The notes: generated by a model from the letters alone, not told the origin. A stretch of 64,000 nt of DNA from Symbiodinium kawagutii (GCA_009767595.1 VSDK01027838.1:226181-290180); one strand, 5' to 3'. Positions 12,183 to 23,520 are shown, numbered from the stretch's first letter. Translations and numbers: made by a program.

Positions 12183-14075
12183 CTTCTTGATGTTTTTCTA
12201 AATGCACATTTTTGCATTTTTCGGTGGTCTTTAGTAGGCTGTGACTTGATGAACATCTCCATTCTGCGTCTACCATGCGTCGTGCTTGAATAAGTCCCTC
12301 AGAATCTACGCCATAGCTAAGTTTGTTTATGGGTAACTACCAGGCAAATGGTAGATATGACTATGCTCAAAAGATGTTAGATGGCTTACTAACCAGCTTT
12401 GTAGGGGAGATATGGCGGTGGGCCATTGAAAGTAGCTAGTGAACATCCCGAAACATATGGCTCTTTTCACAGATCAGTTGATTCGCGTATCAACATTTGC
12501 ATTTGAACTCGTATTTCTATAACGTGGTTATATGTATATGTGGTACAATGCCTAGAAAACAAACGCGCAGCTACTTTCATATAACTATATATACGATTCT
12601 GCAATTTTTGCTGCTTTTTCTTCTGTATGACAGGGGAGCTGCAGCTGAATTTGCTTGGACTCTGCGGTGCCAGTTTTGCCACGTCGAACATGCACTTTGC
12701 ACTGGTTACTCTTTTCTCACACTGCTTGGATTCTGTTGAAAATAGTTGGAAATGGTCATACGCTTCAATATGGTTGGAGGCAAAAATGTTGGCTGACGAT
12801 TGATCAAATGCTGAATATAAGCGCAAATGATGCCAGTAATATGTCTGCTTAGCAATTAATTTCAATAAGATCATTAACAAATGACTAATTTCTATACCAT
12901 CATTAACAAATACGTTTGTTTAGCAATGAGTAAAGCATGGACACACGCGTTGATGCAAGAACTCCAGTTACCTGTCGGGAAGCGAATAAACCACTACGCT
13001 CAACGTGGCGAGTCTTTCTTTCATCGACAGTAGGGGCTTGTCATCAGCGAAACTATGGAGATACAACTGAAACACAGGCCGCGCTGCGTGGGTGTTTGCT
13101 ACCATGTTTTGGAGCCACGATTCCCCATGCAATGCCACAGAAGAATTCCATGGTATGGGACCACGCTACGACCGGAGGGGAAAAGTTATCAACCACATCG
13201 CAAGGAGACCTGTGGAACTTCCTCGTGATGTTTCCGGCCAACCTTTGCTGATGAGATGCCTCAATAGCCGCGCGACGCAGCCGCCAAACTCTCTGCTTTC
13301 GTATTGTCCTTGTTGATGATTGTTAGGATCTGACTGCTTGGAAAAACTTCTACCGTACATCCATCGTTCAACAGAACATGTTCATTCAAAGACGGTGGAA
13401 CCAACAGTAGACCGAATCTTTGGACATTGCTGTGCTCTTCAACCATTGATTCTCAATGGAAGAAATTTGCCATTGCAACAGTAATGTTATTGACACGATC
13501 CAGCAATGAGGATACACCACGGCTGATAAAATCATATCAAACAATCACACCCCCTTTTGCTTTTGTATGTGCTCTTGTTCTTGTTCTTTTCTTATTGTTG
13601 CTGTTTTTTTGGTTTGTTTGTGGGAGGGATCGTGAAGCTGCCCTGGAAACAAACAGAAATCATGGAATCCACAACATTCCACAACTTCCTTCATGGTGGC
13701 CATTTTTTCCACAAACAGCTGGTGTTTACCATGAAACATGCGAGGTTTACAGAACAAACAACTGGATCTTCCATTGCAGGGAGTGAATTTTATTTCAGGA
13801 TAAGCAATTGCAATCACGTGGCTTCTGTGATATGGCTACACCGGGTGGCAGCATCTAGTGATGGTACGGCTGCGGGTTGAATGTTACTGGGAAAATGGGC
13901 GTTGCGAGAGGGACGCAACTGAAACAACATTGTTGGACGACTGATGCATGCACACCGTGCTCAACCAACATTAGGCCATTTTCAAGGATGGGTAGTCATC
14001 ATTAAGTGGTAACTGGCAACCATTCGTATGTCACCCTGTTGCACTTTGAGCCATGTGCTCCTGTTGTGTTCACAG
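12183..14075. other. Stretch without a firmly supported gene
   Basis: Several open frames on both strands (for example 12467-12880 minus, 12937-13251 plus, 13427-13786 plus) overlap each other and lack matching splice sites or coding-like base use. I treat the whole stretch as intron of the VPS13-like gene, with the caution that an exon could be hidden around 12630-12690. Confidence 0.35.
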
Positions 14076-14131
14076 AACGGATCCTCTTCCAATCCGTTCA
14101 GCCATTTTGTTTGAATGTTCCCGTGTACCCG
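14076..14131 (+). CDS. Short exon of the VPS13-like gene region
   Basis: Acceptor TTGTGTTCACAG with a pyrimidine-rich lead, donor GTGGTG. After two leading bases the 18 codons read RILFQSVQPFCLNVPVYP. Not diagnostic alone; kept because both splice sites are good and it lies between chorein-like exons. Confidence 0.4.
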
Positions 14132-14729
14132 GTGGTGCCCTCCCAGTCAGAAGTTGATATGCTGTCACTATGGACTGCTAACCGCCATGAACATTCCACT
14201 TGTCCCAGCTTTGCACTCTATCTCTATTGTTATTGTGTAAAAACTAAAAACCATCTTGTGGATCAAAAGCCATGCTTGACCAACCAGAAATCAACCGTCA
14301 CCAGCTGTCAACCACTGAACATCCATGGAACACTAAGCATCATAAACCACTGGAGCAACCATGAATCTACCATTCACGTACCATTCACCTGCCATCCACC
14401 AGACATTCAGCAATAGCCTCATCCATCAGTCGCTGCTGACACATCATGGTTCGATGAGTTCACCACTACCATGATCAAACTGTCCATGACCAACCGGTAC
14501 TAAGCATCATGAACAATCAATGAATAATCCATGACTCTCAATGATAAAATAATTACTTCTTGCATCTTATTACCATCTTCAAGTGTACTCAACAGCACTT
14601 CTGATCAACCAGCAACCATCAACAACCATGATCAACGATGGCCATCAACCATCAGGAATCAGCATGAACTTGACAAGTAAAAACCGCTGCTCTTAACATG
14701 AACCGTACATGAACCGGGACAGTTCTGAG

Positions 14730-14860
14730 GTCTCAACTTGAGGGTGCAGGACATCGAAATAGTTTTCCAAATGAACGACTCAGAGGTCCGCTGTGTCGGT
14801 GATGGCAACCCCCAGACGCACCCCAAGTCCAAAGTACTTCTTTTTCTCCGAGTCTTGAAG
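14730..14860 (+). CDS. VPS13-like exon (N-L-x-V-x-x-I-x-I strand)
   Basis: 131 nt, acceptor TTCTGAG, donor GTACAC after TTGAAG. The translation opens LNLRVQDIEIVFQMNDSEVR and ends SKVLLFLRVLK. VPS13 proteins carry a comparable segment after the chorein start (N-L-x-[VI]-x-[IV]-x-[ND]-[IV]-H-[IVL]-R-[YF]-[ED]-[DN]). The match is partial: the H-I-R-Y core is E-I-V-F here. The frame begins with a non-ATG exon boundary, and the overlapping minus-strand frames are shadows. Confidence 0.55.
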
Positions 14861-15096
14861 GTACACCAGTCAAGGACATCCCGTACAGTAGCGACCATTC
14901 CTTTTTGACAGGAACATTTTGACCAGCCATGGTCTTGCTCTCTGCATTTTTTGCAAGTTGTATGCAGACATAAAGTCTTTCTTGGGCGAATCATGGGAGA
15001 TCATGGGAGATCATGGAGAAAAAATCGACAAATTGATACAAATCATGGGTATTTCTCATCATGGAAAGTCAATGCTCATCATGGACCCATCTTCAG

Positions 15097-15265
15097 CTTT
15101 CCGGGGGATCCACGGGGGCATGTTGAGGATCTCCCACCGGCGCGAGGCGAAGCCTTGGAATTTGGCTTTGCTGAGCGCGGTCACGGTGGACTTGCCACTG
15201 AACCAGCGCAGAGCCGATGTGAGGCTACAGGAGCTGGGGCACGCTGGGGCATTGAAGCTTTCCAG
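15097..15265 (+). CDS. VPS13-like exon
   Basis: 169 nt, acceptor CATCTTCAG, donor GTGTGA. The chosen frame (two leading bases) reads FRGIHGGMLRISHRREAKPW and then NLALLSAVTVDLPLNQRRAD. P-L-N-Q ahead of alternating hydrophobic positions resembles the beta-groove repeats of VPS13. A second frame is also open through the exon, but its third codon positions are less GC-rich. The exon ends with two spare bases, which the exon at 15642 completes. Confidence 0.55.
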
Positions 15266-15497
15266 GTGTGATGGTTGATCAACCATCAGCAACCATCAAC
15301 CATCAATAACCATAAACAACCAGGCGATTGAAACATGACGAAATATTCCAGGTGCTCTTCCGTTAGCATTTAGGATATTTCGGAACCTAGCAACGTGTGA
15401 ATGTTTCTCTTTCGTGGCGCGTTGTGGTCCCGTGATCCCACAGCTCCATGTTGAGACTTTGGCCCACAAAACCTTGGGTCACTCAACGCCCTGCTGG

Positions 15498-15631
15498 GTT
15501 GGTTGGTTGGTTGGTTGGTTGGTTGGTTGGTTGGTTGGTTGGTTGGTTGGTTGGTTGGTTGGTTGGTTGGTTGGTGGTTGGTTGGTTGGGTGGTTGGTTG
15601 GTTGGTTGGTTGGTTGGTTGGTTGGTTGGTG
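15498..15631. repeat. (GGTT)n microsatellite
   Basis: About 33 tetranucleotide units, broken twice (GGTGGTT near 15574 and GGGTGGTT near 15588). It lies just ahead of the exon at 15642. It produces artificial GWLV and TNQP repeat frames on the two strands. Confidence 0.95.
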
Positions 15632-15641
15632 GATTCCGGAG

Positions 15642-15717
15642 CTACCGCAACTTCCTGAGGACCTTCGTTTCCTTTGTGCTCGTGCCGAGCAGACTGAGCT
15701 TGGCAATCAAGGAGGGG
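15642..15717 (+). CDS. Exon of the VPS13-like gene
   Basis: 76 nt, acceptor ATTCCGGAG, donor GTTGGT. One leading base completes the codon left by the exon ending at 15265. The translation starts [20 protein letters not shown] and ends AIKEG, phase 0. An alternative frame ([20 protein letters not shown]) is also open but does not fit the upstream phase. Confidence 0.5.
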
Positions 15718-16210
15718 GTTGGTGGGGCAAAGATGAAGTATTACTACTCTATTATCAAACATCTTCATGAACCATCATATCAACAATTGTCAACCATTAT
15801 CAACCATGATTGACAGTAGACCATAGCCATCAACACTTCTCTGCCATTCTTGGGTTGGATTCTCAACAACCTTGGTTTTTTGTCGATTTTGCTCTTTTTG
15901 TCCTACACAGTTGAATTCTGAAGATATATAGATCTTCATTCATTCACACTCACTCAAATGATTATGATGCCATGACACACTCATGTATGCACAATGATTA
16001 GCCATCTTCATTTATTGTCAATTGTTGTGCACTGATTACCCATCACGGAATCAATTCTCAATGAATCTTCACGATATCCAAAATGTTTGACCAACAAATG
16101 GATCAAAGGGAGATGGGTCATGATAGGTTCATAGCCGACAGCAGGTCAAACTTTGTAATTATGCAGTCACCAATACGTCAGGACTCATTCTGGGCCCTTG
16201 TGATTTGCAG

Positions 16211-16300
16211 CTTGAACTGGAAAGCATGGTGGCGAGCCAGCAAGGCCCATGGGTGCAGCGCCTGGGGAGCAAAAATCCAATAGAAAATCTAGATCAGTGA
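16211..16300 (+). CDS. Possible terminal exon of the VPS13-like gene
   Basis: Acceptor TGATTTGCAG, phase 0, in phase with the exon ending at 15717. It reads LELESMVASQQGPWVQRLGS and then KNPIENLDQ, ending in TGA at 16298-16300. If this is the true end, the protein is very short for VPS13 (whose members run to thousands of residues). A donor inside the exon, for example GTGCAG after the G-P-W codons, would let the gene continue past the assembly gap. Confidence 0.5.
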   Translation, partial: LELESMVASQQGPWVQRLGSKNPIENLDQ

Positions 16301-16311
16301 ACTTCACCAAC

Positions 16312-16436
16312 TTCACCAACTGGTCAAAAGAAGGAAACCCTCTGGTTGACCAGTTGGTGAAAGTCTTTGACTAAGCTACCTCCGTAACTCCAGTCATGAC
16401 ATTCCAAGAACTAAGAAAGAGTTACAGAGGTAGCTT
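16312..16436. repeat. Two adjacent perfect or near-perfect hairpins
   Basis: Arms TTCACCAACTGGTCAA (16312-16327) and TTGACCAGTTGGTGAA (16346-16361) are exact reverse complements. AAGCTACCTCCGTAACTC (16373-16390) pairs with GAGTTACAGAGGTAGCTT (16419-16436) at 17 of 18 positions. They lie 60 bases before the assembly gap. Confidence 0.9.
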
Positions 16437-16495
16437 CCTCTATTTGTTGGGCTGACACAGGTAGCTGAGTTCTTGGTACGCCACGACTTGGCTGG

Positions 16496-16505
16496 NNNNN
16501 NNNNN
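16496..16505. other. Assembly gap (10 N)
   Basis: Ten consecutive N. A fixed-size gap of this kind usually marks a scaffold join of unknown true length, so exons may be missing between 16300 and 16955. Confidence 0.98.
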
Positions 16506-16954
16506 GGAATGCCGAGTGAGGATCAACGAAGTTGTAGTCACGGCAAACTCGCCATCAATGACCCACATCACATCTAACAACCATAGGAGGCGAGTTGATT
16601 CCAGCATCTAAAGGAGGCCTGGTCATTGATAAAAAACTATGGAGCCTAGGTTGTCTCAACAGCCATAGGAGGCCTGGTTGTTTCGGCCGATTCTAGCATC
16701 TAAGCCGCGCATCGCGGATGAAATTCGGATGGGTTGCAACTCCAGGAAGCTAAGTTTAGGGAGACGCGAAAAGTGGACTTGAGAATCTTATAGAAATCTT
16801 ATAAAATCTTGATGAAGCTAAGTTATCGAATCTTATGAAGCTAAGTTTAGGGAATCTTCAGACTCTTGGGCTTCACTGGAGACAAGTAGAATTATAAAGG
16901 GCTGCCAGGCCAACTGGCGACCTCGCTGGCAGGTGATCAAAGCTGTCGCCTTAG

Positions 16955-17069
16955 TGTGGCGTCCAAGAGGCTTGTGATCACCTGGCCATGTCGGTGGCTT
17001 TCGGTGCCACAGAGCTTCAATTTGATAGACCAAGTTTCGAAGAAGAGATCTCAGTCACTTCTTTTTTTG
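16955..17069 (+). CDS. Exon, unknown protein
   Basis: 38 codons plus one base, acceptor GTCGCCTTAG, donor GTAGGC. It reads CGVQEACDHLAMSVAFGATE and continues LQFDRPSFEEEISVTSFF. An ATG at 16988 could instead be the start of translation. It is the first supported exon after the gap. The beta-strand-like pattern would suit a continuing lipid-transfer protein but is not diagnostic. Confidence 0.5.
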
Positions 17070-17151
17070 GTAGGCATACAGCTTCAATCGGTTTTTTTGT
17101 GTTCGCACTGCTTGCAACTCATTGTGGTTATCATTGTGGTTACTCGCACAG

Positions 17152-17201
17152 TCCATTCCAAAACGGCAGGAGCATGGCAGGAGCCTTGCCGAAGCCGCCA
17201 T
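17152..17201 (+). CDS. Short exon in phase with the previous one
   Basis: Acceptor ACTCGCACAG, donor GTCATG. Two leading bases complete the codon left at 17069. The 16 codons read HSKTAGAWQEPCRSRH. The phase match is the main support. Confidence 0.4.
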
Positions 17202-17478
17202 GTCATGTAACATTCTACCGATGGTTTTGTAATCCCAAATCAATCCAAATACAAGCTAGTTACTCTTGAATGCCAAAACCGCATCAACCTGTCTAGCCTG
17301 CAATTGCAATGGTTCACCAATACCATGTGCACTTCATGCTTTTTCCTACGCTATAAGCCTACTACTCATAATCTATATATATAATATAATTGCCAGTGAA
17401 GGACCACCACCTTACTAACTGCCTGTAGCACTGGCATGGCACTGGCATAGCACATGCGCGAGTGGGTCAGCACATCAG

Positions 17479-17543
17479 GTTTGGCAGTAACCAGGGCGAA
17501 GCAACTGGCTGCTAGAGAGCCGTCAGTTGCAGTTGCAGTTGCG
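17479..17543 (+). CDS. Short exon, alanine-rich
   Basis: Acceptor GCACATCAG, donor GTAATC after GTTGCG. After two bases it reads LAVTRAKQLAAREPSVAVAV and A. The GTTGCA triplet repeats three times near its end. Phase does not follow directly from 17201, so another exon may lie between. Confidence 0.35.
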
Positions 17544-17989
17544 GTAATCTCTTCAACAAGCCCCTTCACTGGATAGATGAGTCATTGCAAACACCAAGAA
17601 GGCATCATGTTACATTGTCATACCGAGTTGTAGTAGAATCACTACATCTATTTGGTAACAGAATATTGGAATAGCTACTATACAATTTGTATAAGCATAA
17701 CAATGGAATACCGAGCTGTGAACATTGTGATTCCCGTGAATGATGAACACCCTGACCAAGAATCAACGCCAAAAAGGCTGCTCTCCTGCTGTGCCCACAA
17801 TGTGCTACCACCGATTCGTGTAGCAGAACAAAATTCACAAGGATTGCTATGGATCCAAGGCTGATTAACCATGAATATCTGAGCTGCCATGAATCGCTGC
17901 CCAAAGATCGATCAAAGATCAATGATCAATTACTTATAGCAACTATGAATATTAATAGCTTGCTTATCCATATTAATCACTGATCAACG

Positions 17990-18090
17990 ATGAAAAGCTT
18001 GGGTTTTCCTCTGGCGCTCCGCTGCACCTCAAGGTCTGGCCTTAGGGAGCTGCCCAAACAGCATACGTTCACAGCTTGGTGCTGCAGAGA
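17990..18090 (+). CDS. Exon, possibly with its own ATG
   Basis: The frame from ATG 17990 reads MKSLGFPLALRCTSRSGLRE and continues LPKQHTFTAWCCR to a GTGAGC donor. It may be an internal exon beginning after AAAAG at 17996, or a first exon with a short hydrophobic start. No family recognised. Confidence 0.35.
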
Positions 18091-18199
18091 GTGAGCGTGA
18101 GAAAGGGGCGGTTAATGATGGCTTAATTGATGAATCATGACGGTTAATGATGGTTAATGATGGCTTAATGAGAAAGATGATGAATCATGAGAAGGTCAG

Positions 18200-18282
18200 T
18201 TGATGATGCTTCGTATGCGGAAGCATTTAACGTTCCTCCGTGCCTGCTATGCCCTTCCGATCTCTCAGAACTCAATCCTCAG
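18200..18282 (+). CDS. Short exon, unknown protein
   Basis: Acceptor AAGGTCAG, donor GTAGAT after CCTCAG. It reads LMMLRMRKHLTFLRACYALP and ISQNSIL. Supported by splice sites and an open frame only. Confidence 0.35.
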
Positions 18283-18902
18283 GTAGATATTTTTATGTTT
18301 CAACTTGATGCTACAATTTTATGATGATTGCAACATATGTTTGTGCATGTGTTTTCTACACACAGATGTCAAGCGAGTCGAGTCATCTTAGTGATTCAAT
18401 TCGTGGTGCCCCCCCATCACAATCCCAGATGATACATTTTTATCGTTCATTGAAAATTCGACGTGGTTGATGAATTGTTGATGCGTGGTTACCAACGGTT
18501 GGTAATATTTGATGGTTGTTCACAGAGGATGACACCAACAATGACCAACATCTTTGGGTCAATAGCAATCACCGAAAGAACATGGGTAGTAGTTCCAATC
18601 CAGACACAGTATGACCATGCTGCTCATGACTGGATTTGCTCACAGCCAGGAGTAAGGTGTGAAGTGACCTGGAGTTTCGGTGTAGCTGTCTTTCCCCGGT
18701 GGTTCAATAATTCATTCATCTTCTGTGAACTGGGATTCCTGTGAAAGCAGGATCAGCTCATGATTAACAAAGTATTGGCTGGTTGAACACCGGATAACGG
18801 TTGACTGGCCACTTGGCCACGTGTCTATTCAGCTGGTTTACTATGAAACACCAACCGGAAAACTGGGCACTGGGCGAATCGCCCCTGTGTCAGCTCATCC
18901 AG

Positions 18903-19038
18903 CCCCGAGGCATCAACCAGTATCAGCTGGGTCTCTTCAGTCGACTCAGACATGTTTTCGCCCGGCGAGCCCAGCCTGCAGAGCGGGTCCAGCAACACAC
19001 ACAGCGCAGGCTGTGCCAGACTTGACAGTCTTATTGAA
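18903..19038 (+). CDS. Serine-rich exon, unknown protein
   Basis: After acceptor CTCATCCAG the frame reads PEASTSISWVSSVDSDMFSP and then GEPSLQSGSSNTHSAGCARL, ending before a GTTGGG donor. Low-complexity serine content suggests a disordered linker. Alternative acceptors within the exon (CTCTTCAG at 18940) keep the same frame, so the left edge is uncertain by about 40 bases. Confidence 0.4.
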
Positions 19039-19377
19039 GCGTTGGGATCAAATATTTGTCAAATATTTGCACATGCTCTGGGTCACCCTGATTTAAGCGT
19101 TTGGATCAAAAATTTGACCATATTTCGTGTTTGTTTATAGACGATACGGGTGTACCCTCAAGTGAGCCCCTGTAATCACCCAGCGGGAGCCTTGAAATCA
19201 GCACCATCTGAAGATGTTCATCTTTGCGAGTGGTCCACTTCCATGTCTTATTTGAAATCGCCAAGCATGATACTCTCATGGAAACTAAGATGGTGGTTGA
19301 GCAGCTTGGTTTCCCAGTGGGATATCCTCTTGGTGGGACCTGGGATACCCTGGTAGCAACCAGCTCAGCCCGCTGAG

Positions 19378-19485
19378 GTTCTGTGGGATGTCTTGCTCCA
19401 AAGCCTCGATCTGCACAGCAAGCAACGGAACAGAATGAAGGCTCCGGTGGGACAGCGCTTGAAGTCAGCATCAATGAAGCCTTGG
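19378..19485 (+). CDS. Exon, unknown protein
   Basis: Starts after CCGCTGAG and ends at GTGAGA. After two bases it reads SVGCLAPKPRSAQQATEQNE and then GSGGTALEVSINEAL. The overlapping minus-strand frame (19106-19540) is a shadow. Confidence 0.45.
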
Positions 19486-19630
19486 GTGAGAGGAAGGACC
19501 AGTGAACTAGACCCATAGGGTGAACCCCTGGTTTATCCATAGTGGCTACCCTCCAAAAAGTGAATAAAGCTCTGCTTCATTGATAGGAAGGCTACCTCCA
19601 AAAAACCATCGAAGAGTGATTGTTTCCTAG

Positions 19631-19721
19631 AAGCCGGTAGCCCGTATTCATGCGCCGTGGTTTTTGTGGATGTGCTAATCCCAGCTCTGAAGGGGCTCAA
19701 CCAGGGGCAGCATCTCAAGAT
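19631..19721 (+). CDS. Exon, unknown protein
   Basis: Acceptor TTGTTTCCTAG with a pyrimidine lead, donor GTGATT. After two bases it reads AGSPYSCAVVFVDVLIPALK and GLNQGQHLK. The hydrophobic core suggests a folded domain. Function unknown. Confidence 0.5.
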
Positions 19722-19846
19722 GTGATTGACATGGCCCATGAGCGGAAAGGCTGATGCAAGAAATTGTGCGTATCCAAAAATTGAGGAGCAAAAATACGTT
19801 TCAATTTCACCTTAAATTAAGTCCTCGAATCAAGTATCTTTTCAAG

Positions 19847-20013
19847 TCCACCTTAAATCATGCGATAAAACACAACCTGAGAGCTTGACAGGTGGAACCT
19901 CAAGTTGTTTGAAAAGTGTTTTTTTTAAAGAATCTGCAGCACTGGACCCCAGTGTTCCAGTTGCCTCCCTGAATTTGTTTAGAGTTCTTTTTGAAGAACC
20001 AGGGCGGATTTGA
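19847..20013 (+). CDS. Exon, unknown protein, with stop or noncanonical donor at its end
   Basis: Acceptor TATCTTTTCAAG. The frame runs 54 codons (HLKSCDKTQPESLTGGTSSC, later SVPVASLNLFRVLFEEPGRI) to a TGA at 20011-20013. It could be a gene end, or the exon may stop just before the TGA at a GA donor (GAAGGT). The next exon candidate starts only 50 bases downstream, which favours splicing. Confidence 0.45.
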
Positions 20014-20063
20014 AGGTAGAAGGTCCCTGTCGTCATTCTAATCACCATTGCTTGTTCACTCAG

Positions 20064-20122
20064 ACTCAGTCCGCAAAACAGATCTCTCGAGAAGATGTAC
20101 TTTTGTTTGAGGCAGATGGCAG
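20064..20122 (+). CDS. Short exon, unknown protein
   Basis: Acceptor TTCACTCAG, donor GTCGCG. It reads TQSAKQISREDVLLFEADG with two spare bases. Good codon use and splice sites. An alternative acceptor lies six bases further in. Confidence 0.45.
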
Positions 20123-21060
20123 GTCGCGGTTGATACCATGCACAATGGACAGACCCAGATCGGCATAAGCGATTTTTTTTAGCAGCTTTCAGTGTTGATT
20201 TTGAATCAAACCAGTTGGAGACTTCATTGAGGTCTCTGTAGCTGGATCCTGGTTAACATGAAGCCTCATTGGCCATGATGATTTTTGATGTGATTGTTAT
20301 ATGGTTGTGTCCATAAATAGCGGTACCTACTCACCATCCAAAAGATAGCCATTATTGAAAAGGAAGCCATCAGTGTTTTGGGGTGCACCACTTTTGGACA
20401 TGGACAAACCCATATTCATATAGAGTATCTGCAGAATATTTTTGATGGCAAATCACCATGAGCCCGCAGAATCAAGGGTGGTTTGAATGCATATGGATTT
20501 GCCTTGAATCATCATTATTGTCCCTAGTATTGTTGGTGGTTAAACCCTACTCATTGTTAGCCATCATTTACCATCATGAACCATTACAACTCTCTGGTAT
20601 TGTGTTGAGTTGGTTCTTACCCCTATCAGTCATCAATAACCATCATTAGTCATCGCTGGCCATCATTCTCGCAGTATCGTTGGTCCTTCGCCCCTATTTT
20701 TGGCCATTCACCATCACTTACGATCATTAAGCGTCATTCTCCCAGGTATTGGTTCATGTTGGTCCTTATCTATCCTTATCCTGATATTATGCATTATCAT
20801 TCCAAAGATTGTTGGTCCATATTGGTCCTTATCCCCCATGAACAAACAGTATTCACATCCACTATCAACATGAGATTCCTATTATATAGTCATACTGAAT
20901 CATCATTTACCATCATTATTGTTATCAATCCATCAATTAATCCATTACTCATTCCTATCAATCCATCATCGACCACTCAATCCATCAACCATCTTCCCAA
21001 CTCTTGTTGGTCCATTTTGGGCCCCCTATTCTTCAACCATTATTAATTAACCATCATTAC
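20123..21060. other. Intron, no exon seen
   Basis: AT-rich sequence grading into CCATCA/CATTA words that lead into the tandem array starting near 21100. The frames at 20458-20649 and 20756-21046 are composed of these words and are not credible genes. Confidence 0.5.
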
Positions 21061-21099
21061 TCATTACTATTCCTATCAAGCCATGATCATCACGCCTGA

Positions 21100-23520
21100 T
21101 CACTCCTGATCACTCCTGATCACCAACCATCAATTAACCATCAATTAACCATCAATTAACCATCCATTAACCATCAATTAACCATCCATGAGCCATCAAC
21201 TAACCATCAATTACATAACCATCAATTAACCATCAATGAACCATCATTTAATCATCAATTAACCATCAATTAACCATCAACTAACCATCAATTAACCATC
21301 AATTAACCATCAATGAACCATCAATTAACCATCAATTAACCATCAATTAACCATCAATTAACCATCAATTAACCATCAATTGACCATCATTTAACCATCA
21401 TTAACCATCAATTAACCATCAATTAACCATCAATTAACCATCAATTAACCATCATATAACCATCAATTAACCATCAATTAACCATCGATTAACCATCGAT
21501 TAACCATCAATTAACCATCAATGAACCATCAATTGACCATCATTTAACCATCAATTAACCATCATTTAACCATCAATTAACCATCAATTATTAACCATCA
21601 ATTAACCATCAATTAACCATCAATTAACCATCATTAACCATCATTAACCATCAATTAACCATCAATTAACCATCAATTAACCGTCAATTAACCATCAATT
21701 GACCATCATTTAACCATCATTTAACCATCATTAACCATCAGATGCTAACCATCAATTAACCATCAATTAACCATCAATTAACCATCAATTGACCATCAAT
21801 TAACCATCATTAACCATCCATTAACCATCAATTAACCATCATTTAACCATCAATTAACCATCAACTAACCATCAATTAACCATCAATTAACCATCAATTA
21901 ACCATCAATTAACCATCAATTAACCATCATATAACCATTAATTAACCATCAATTAATCATCAATTAACCATCAATTAACCATCAATTAACCATCATTAAC
22001 CATCAATTAACCATCAATTAACCATCATTAACCATCAATTAACCATCAATTAACCATCATTAACCATCAATTAACCATCAATTAACCATCATTAACCATC
22101 AATTAACCATCAATTAACCATCATTAACCATCAATTAACCATCAATTAACCATCATTAACCATCAATTAACCATCAATTAACCATCATTAACCATCAATT
22201 AACCATCAATTAACCATCATTAACCATCAATTAACCATCAATTAACCATCATTAACCATCAATTAACCATCAATTAACCATCATTAACCATCAATTAACC
22301 ATCAATTAACCATCAACTAACCATAAATTGACTATCATTTAACCATCATTAACCATCAATTAATCATCAATTAACCATCAATTAACCATCAACTAACCAT
22401 AAATTGACTATCATTTAACCATCATTAACCATCAATTAATCATCAATTAACCATCAATTAACCATCATTAACCATCAATTAACCATCAATTAACCATCAA
22501 TTAACCATCAATGAACCGTCAACTAACCATCAATTCACCATCATTAACCATCAACTAACCATCAACTAACCATCAATTAACCATCAATTAACCGTCAATT
22601 AACCATCAATAACCATCAATTAGCCATCATTTAACCAGCAATTAACCATCAATTCACCATCAATTAATCATCAATTGACCATCATTTAACCATCATTAAC
22701 CATCAATTAATCATCAATTAACCATCAATTAACCATCAATTAACCATCATTTAACCATCAATTAACCATCAATTAACCATCAATTAACCATCAATTAACC
22801 ATCAATTGACCATCATTTAACCATCATTAACCATCAATTAATCATCAATTAACCATCAATTCACCATCAATTAACCATCAATTAACCATCAATTAACCAT
22901 CAATGAACCATCAATTAACCATCAATTAACCATCAATTAACTGCATATAACCATCAATTAACCATCAATTAACCATCAATTAACCATCAATTAACCATCA
23001 ATGAACCATCAATTGACCATCAATTGACCATCATTTAACCATCATTAACCATCAATTAATCATCAATTAACCATCAATTAACCATCAATTAACCATCAAT
23101 TAACCGTCAACTAACCATCAATTAACCATCATTAACCATCAATTAACCATCAACTAACCACCAATTAACCATCAATTAACCGTCAATTAACCATCAATAA
23201 CCATCAATTAGCCATCATTTAACCAGCAATTAACCATCATTAACTTTCAATTAACCATCAATTAACCATCAATTAACCTTCAATTGACCATCATTTAACC
23301 ATCATTAACCATCAATTAACTATCAATTAACCATCAATTAACCGTCAATTAACCATCATTAACCATCAATTAACCATCATTAACCATCAATTAACCATCA
23401 ATTAACCATCAATTAACCATCATTAACCATCAATTAACCATCAATTAACCATCAATTAACCATCAATTAACCGTCAACTAACCATCAATTAACCATCATT
23501 AACCATCATTACTATCAACC
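21100..23520. repeat. 11-bp minisatellite (CCATCAATTAA)n, about 2.4 kb
   Basis: Roughly 220 copies of CCATCAATTAA with 10-bp (CCATCATTAA) and substituted variants (CCATCATTTAA, CCATCAATGAA, CCATCAACTAA, CCGTCAATTAA). Variants are arranged in higher-order blocks; around 21980-22310 two long units alternate with one short unit many times. It lies between exons at 20122 and 23558 of a + strand gene. Confidence 0.98.

Noticed and set aside
13427-13880. Overlapping frames on both strands around a leucine/phenylalanine-rich stretch
   Set aside because: AT-rich, T-run driven, three overlapping frames and no splice pair; probably intron.
15370-15813. Tandem GWLV and TNQP protein frames
   Set aside because: Products of the GGTT microsatellite; the real exon signal begins at 15642.
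21100-23520. CRISPR-like array
   Set aside because: The units are contiguous 10-11 bp repeats with no spacers; it is a minisatellite.
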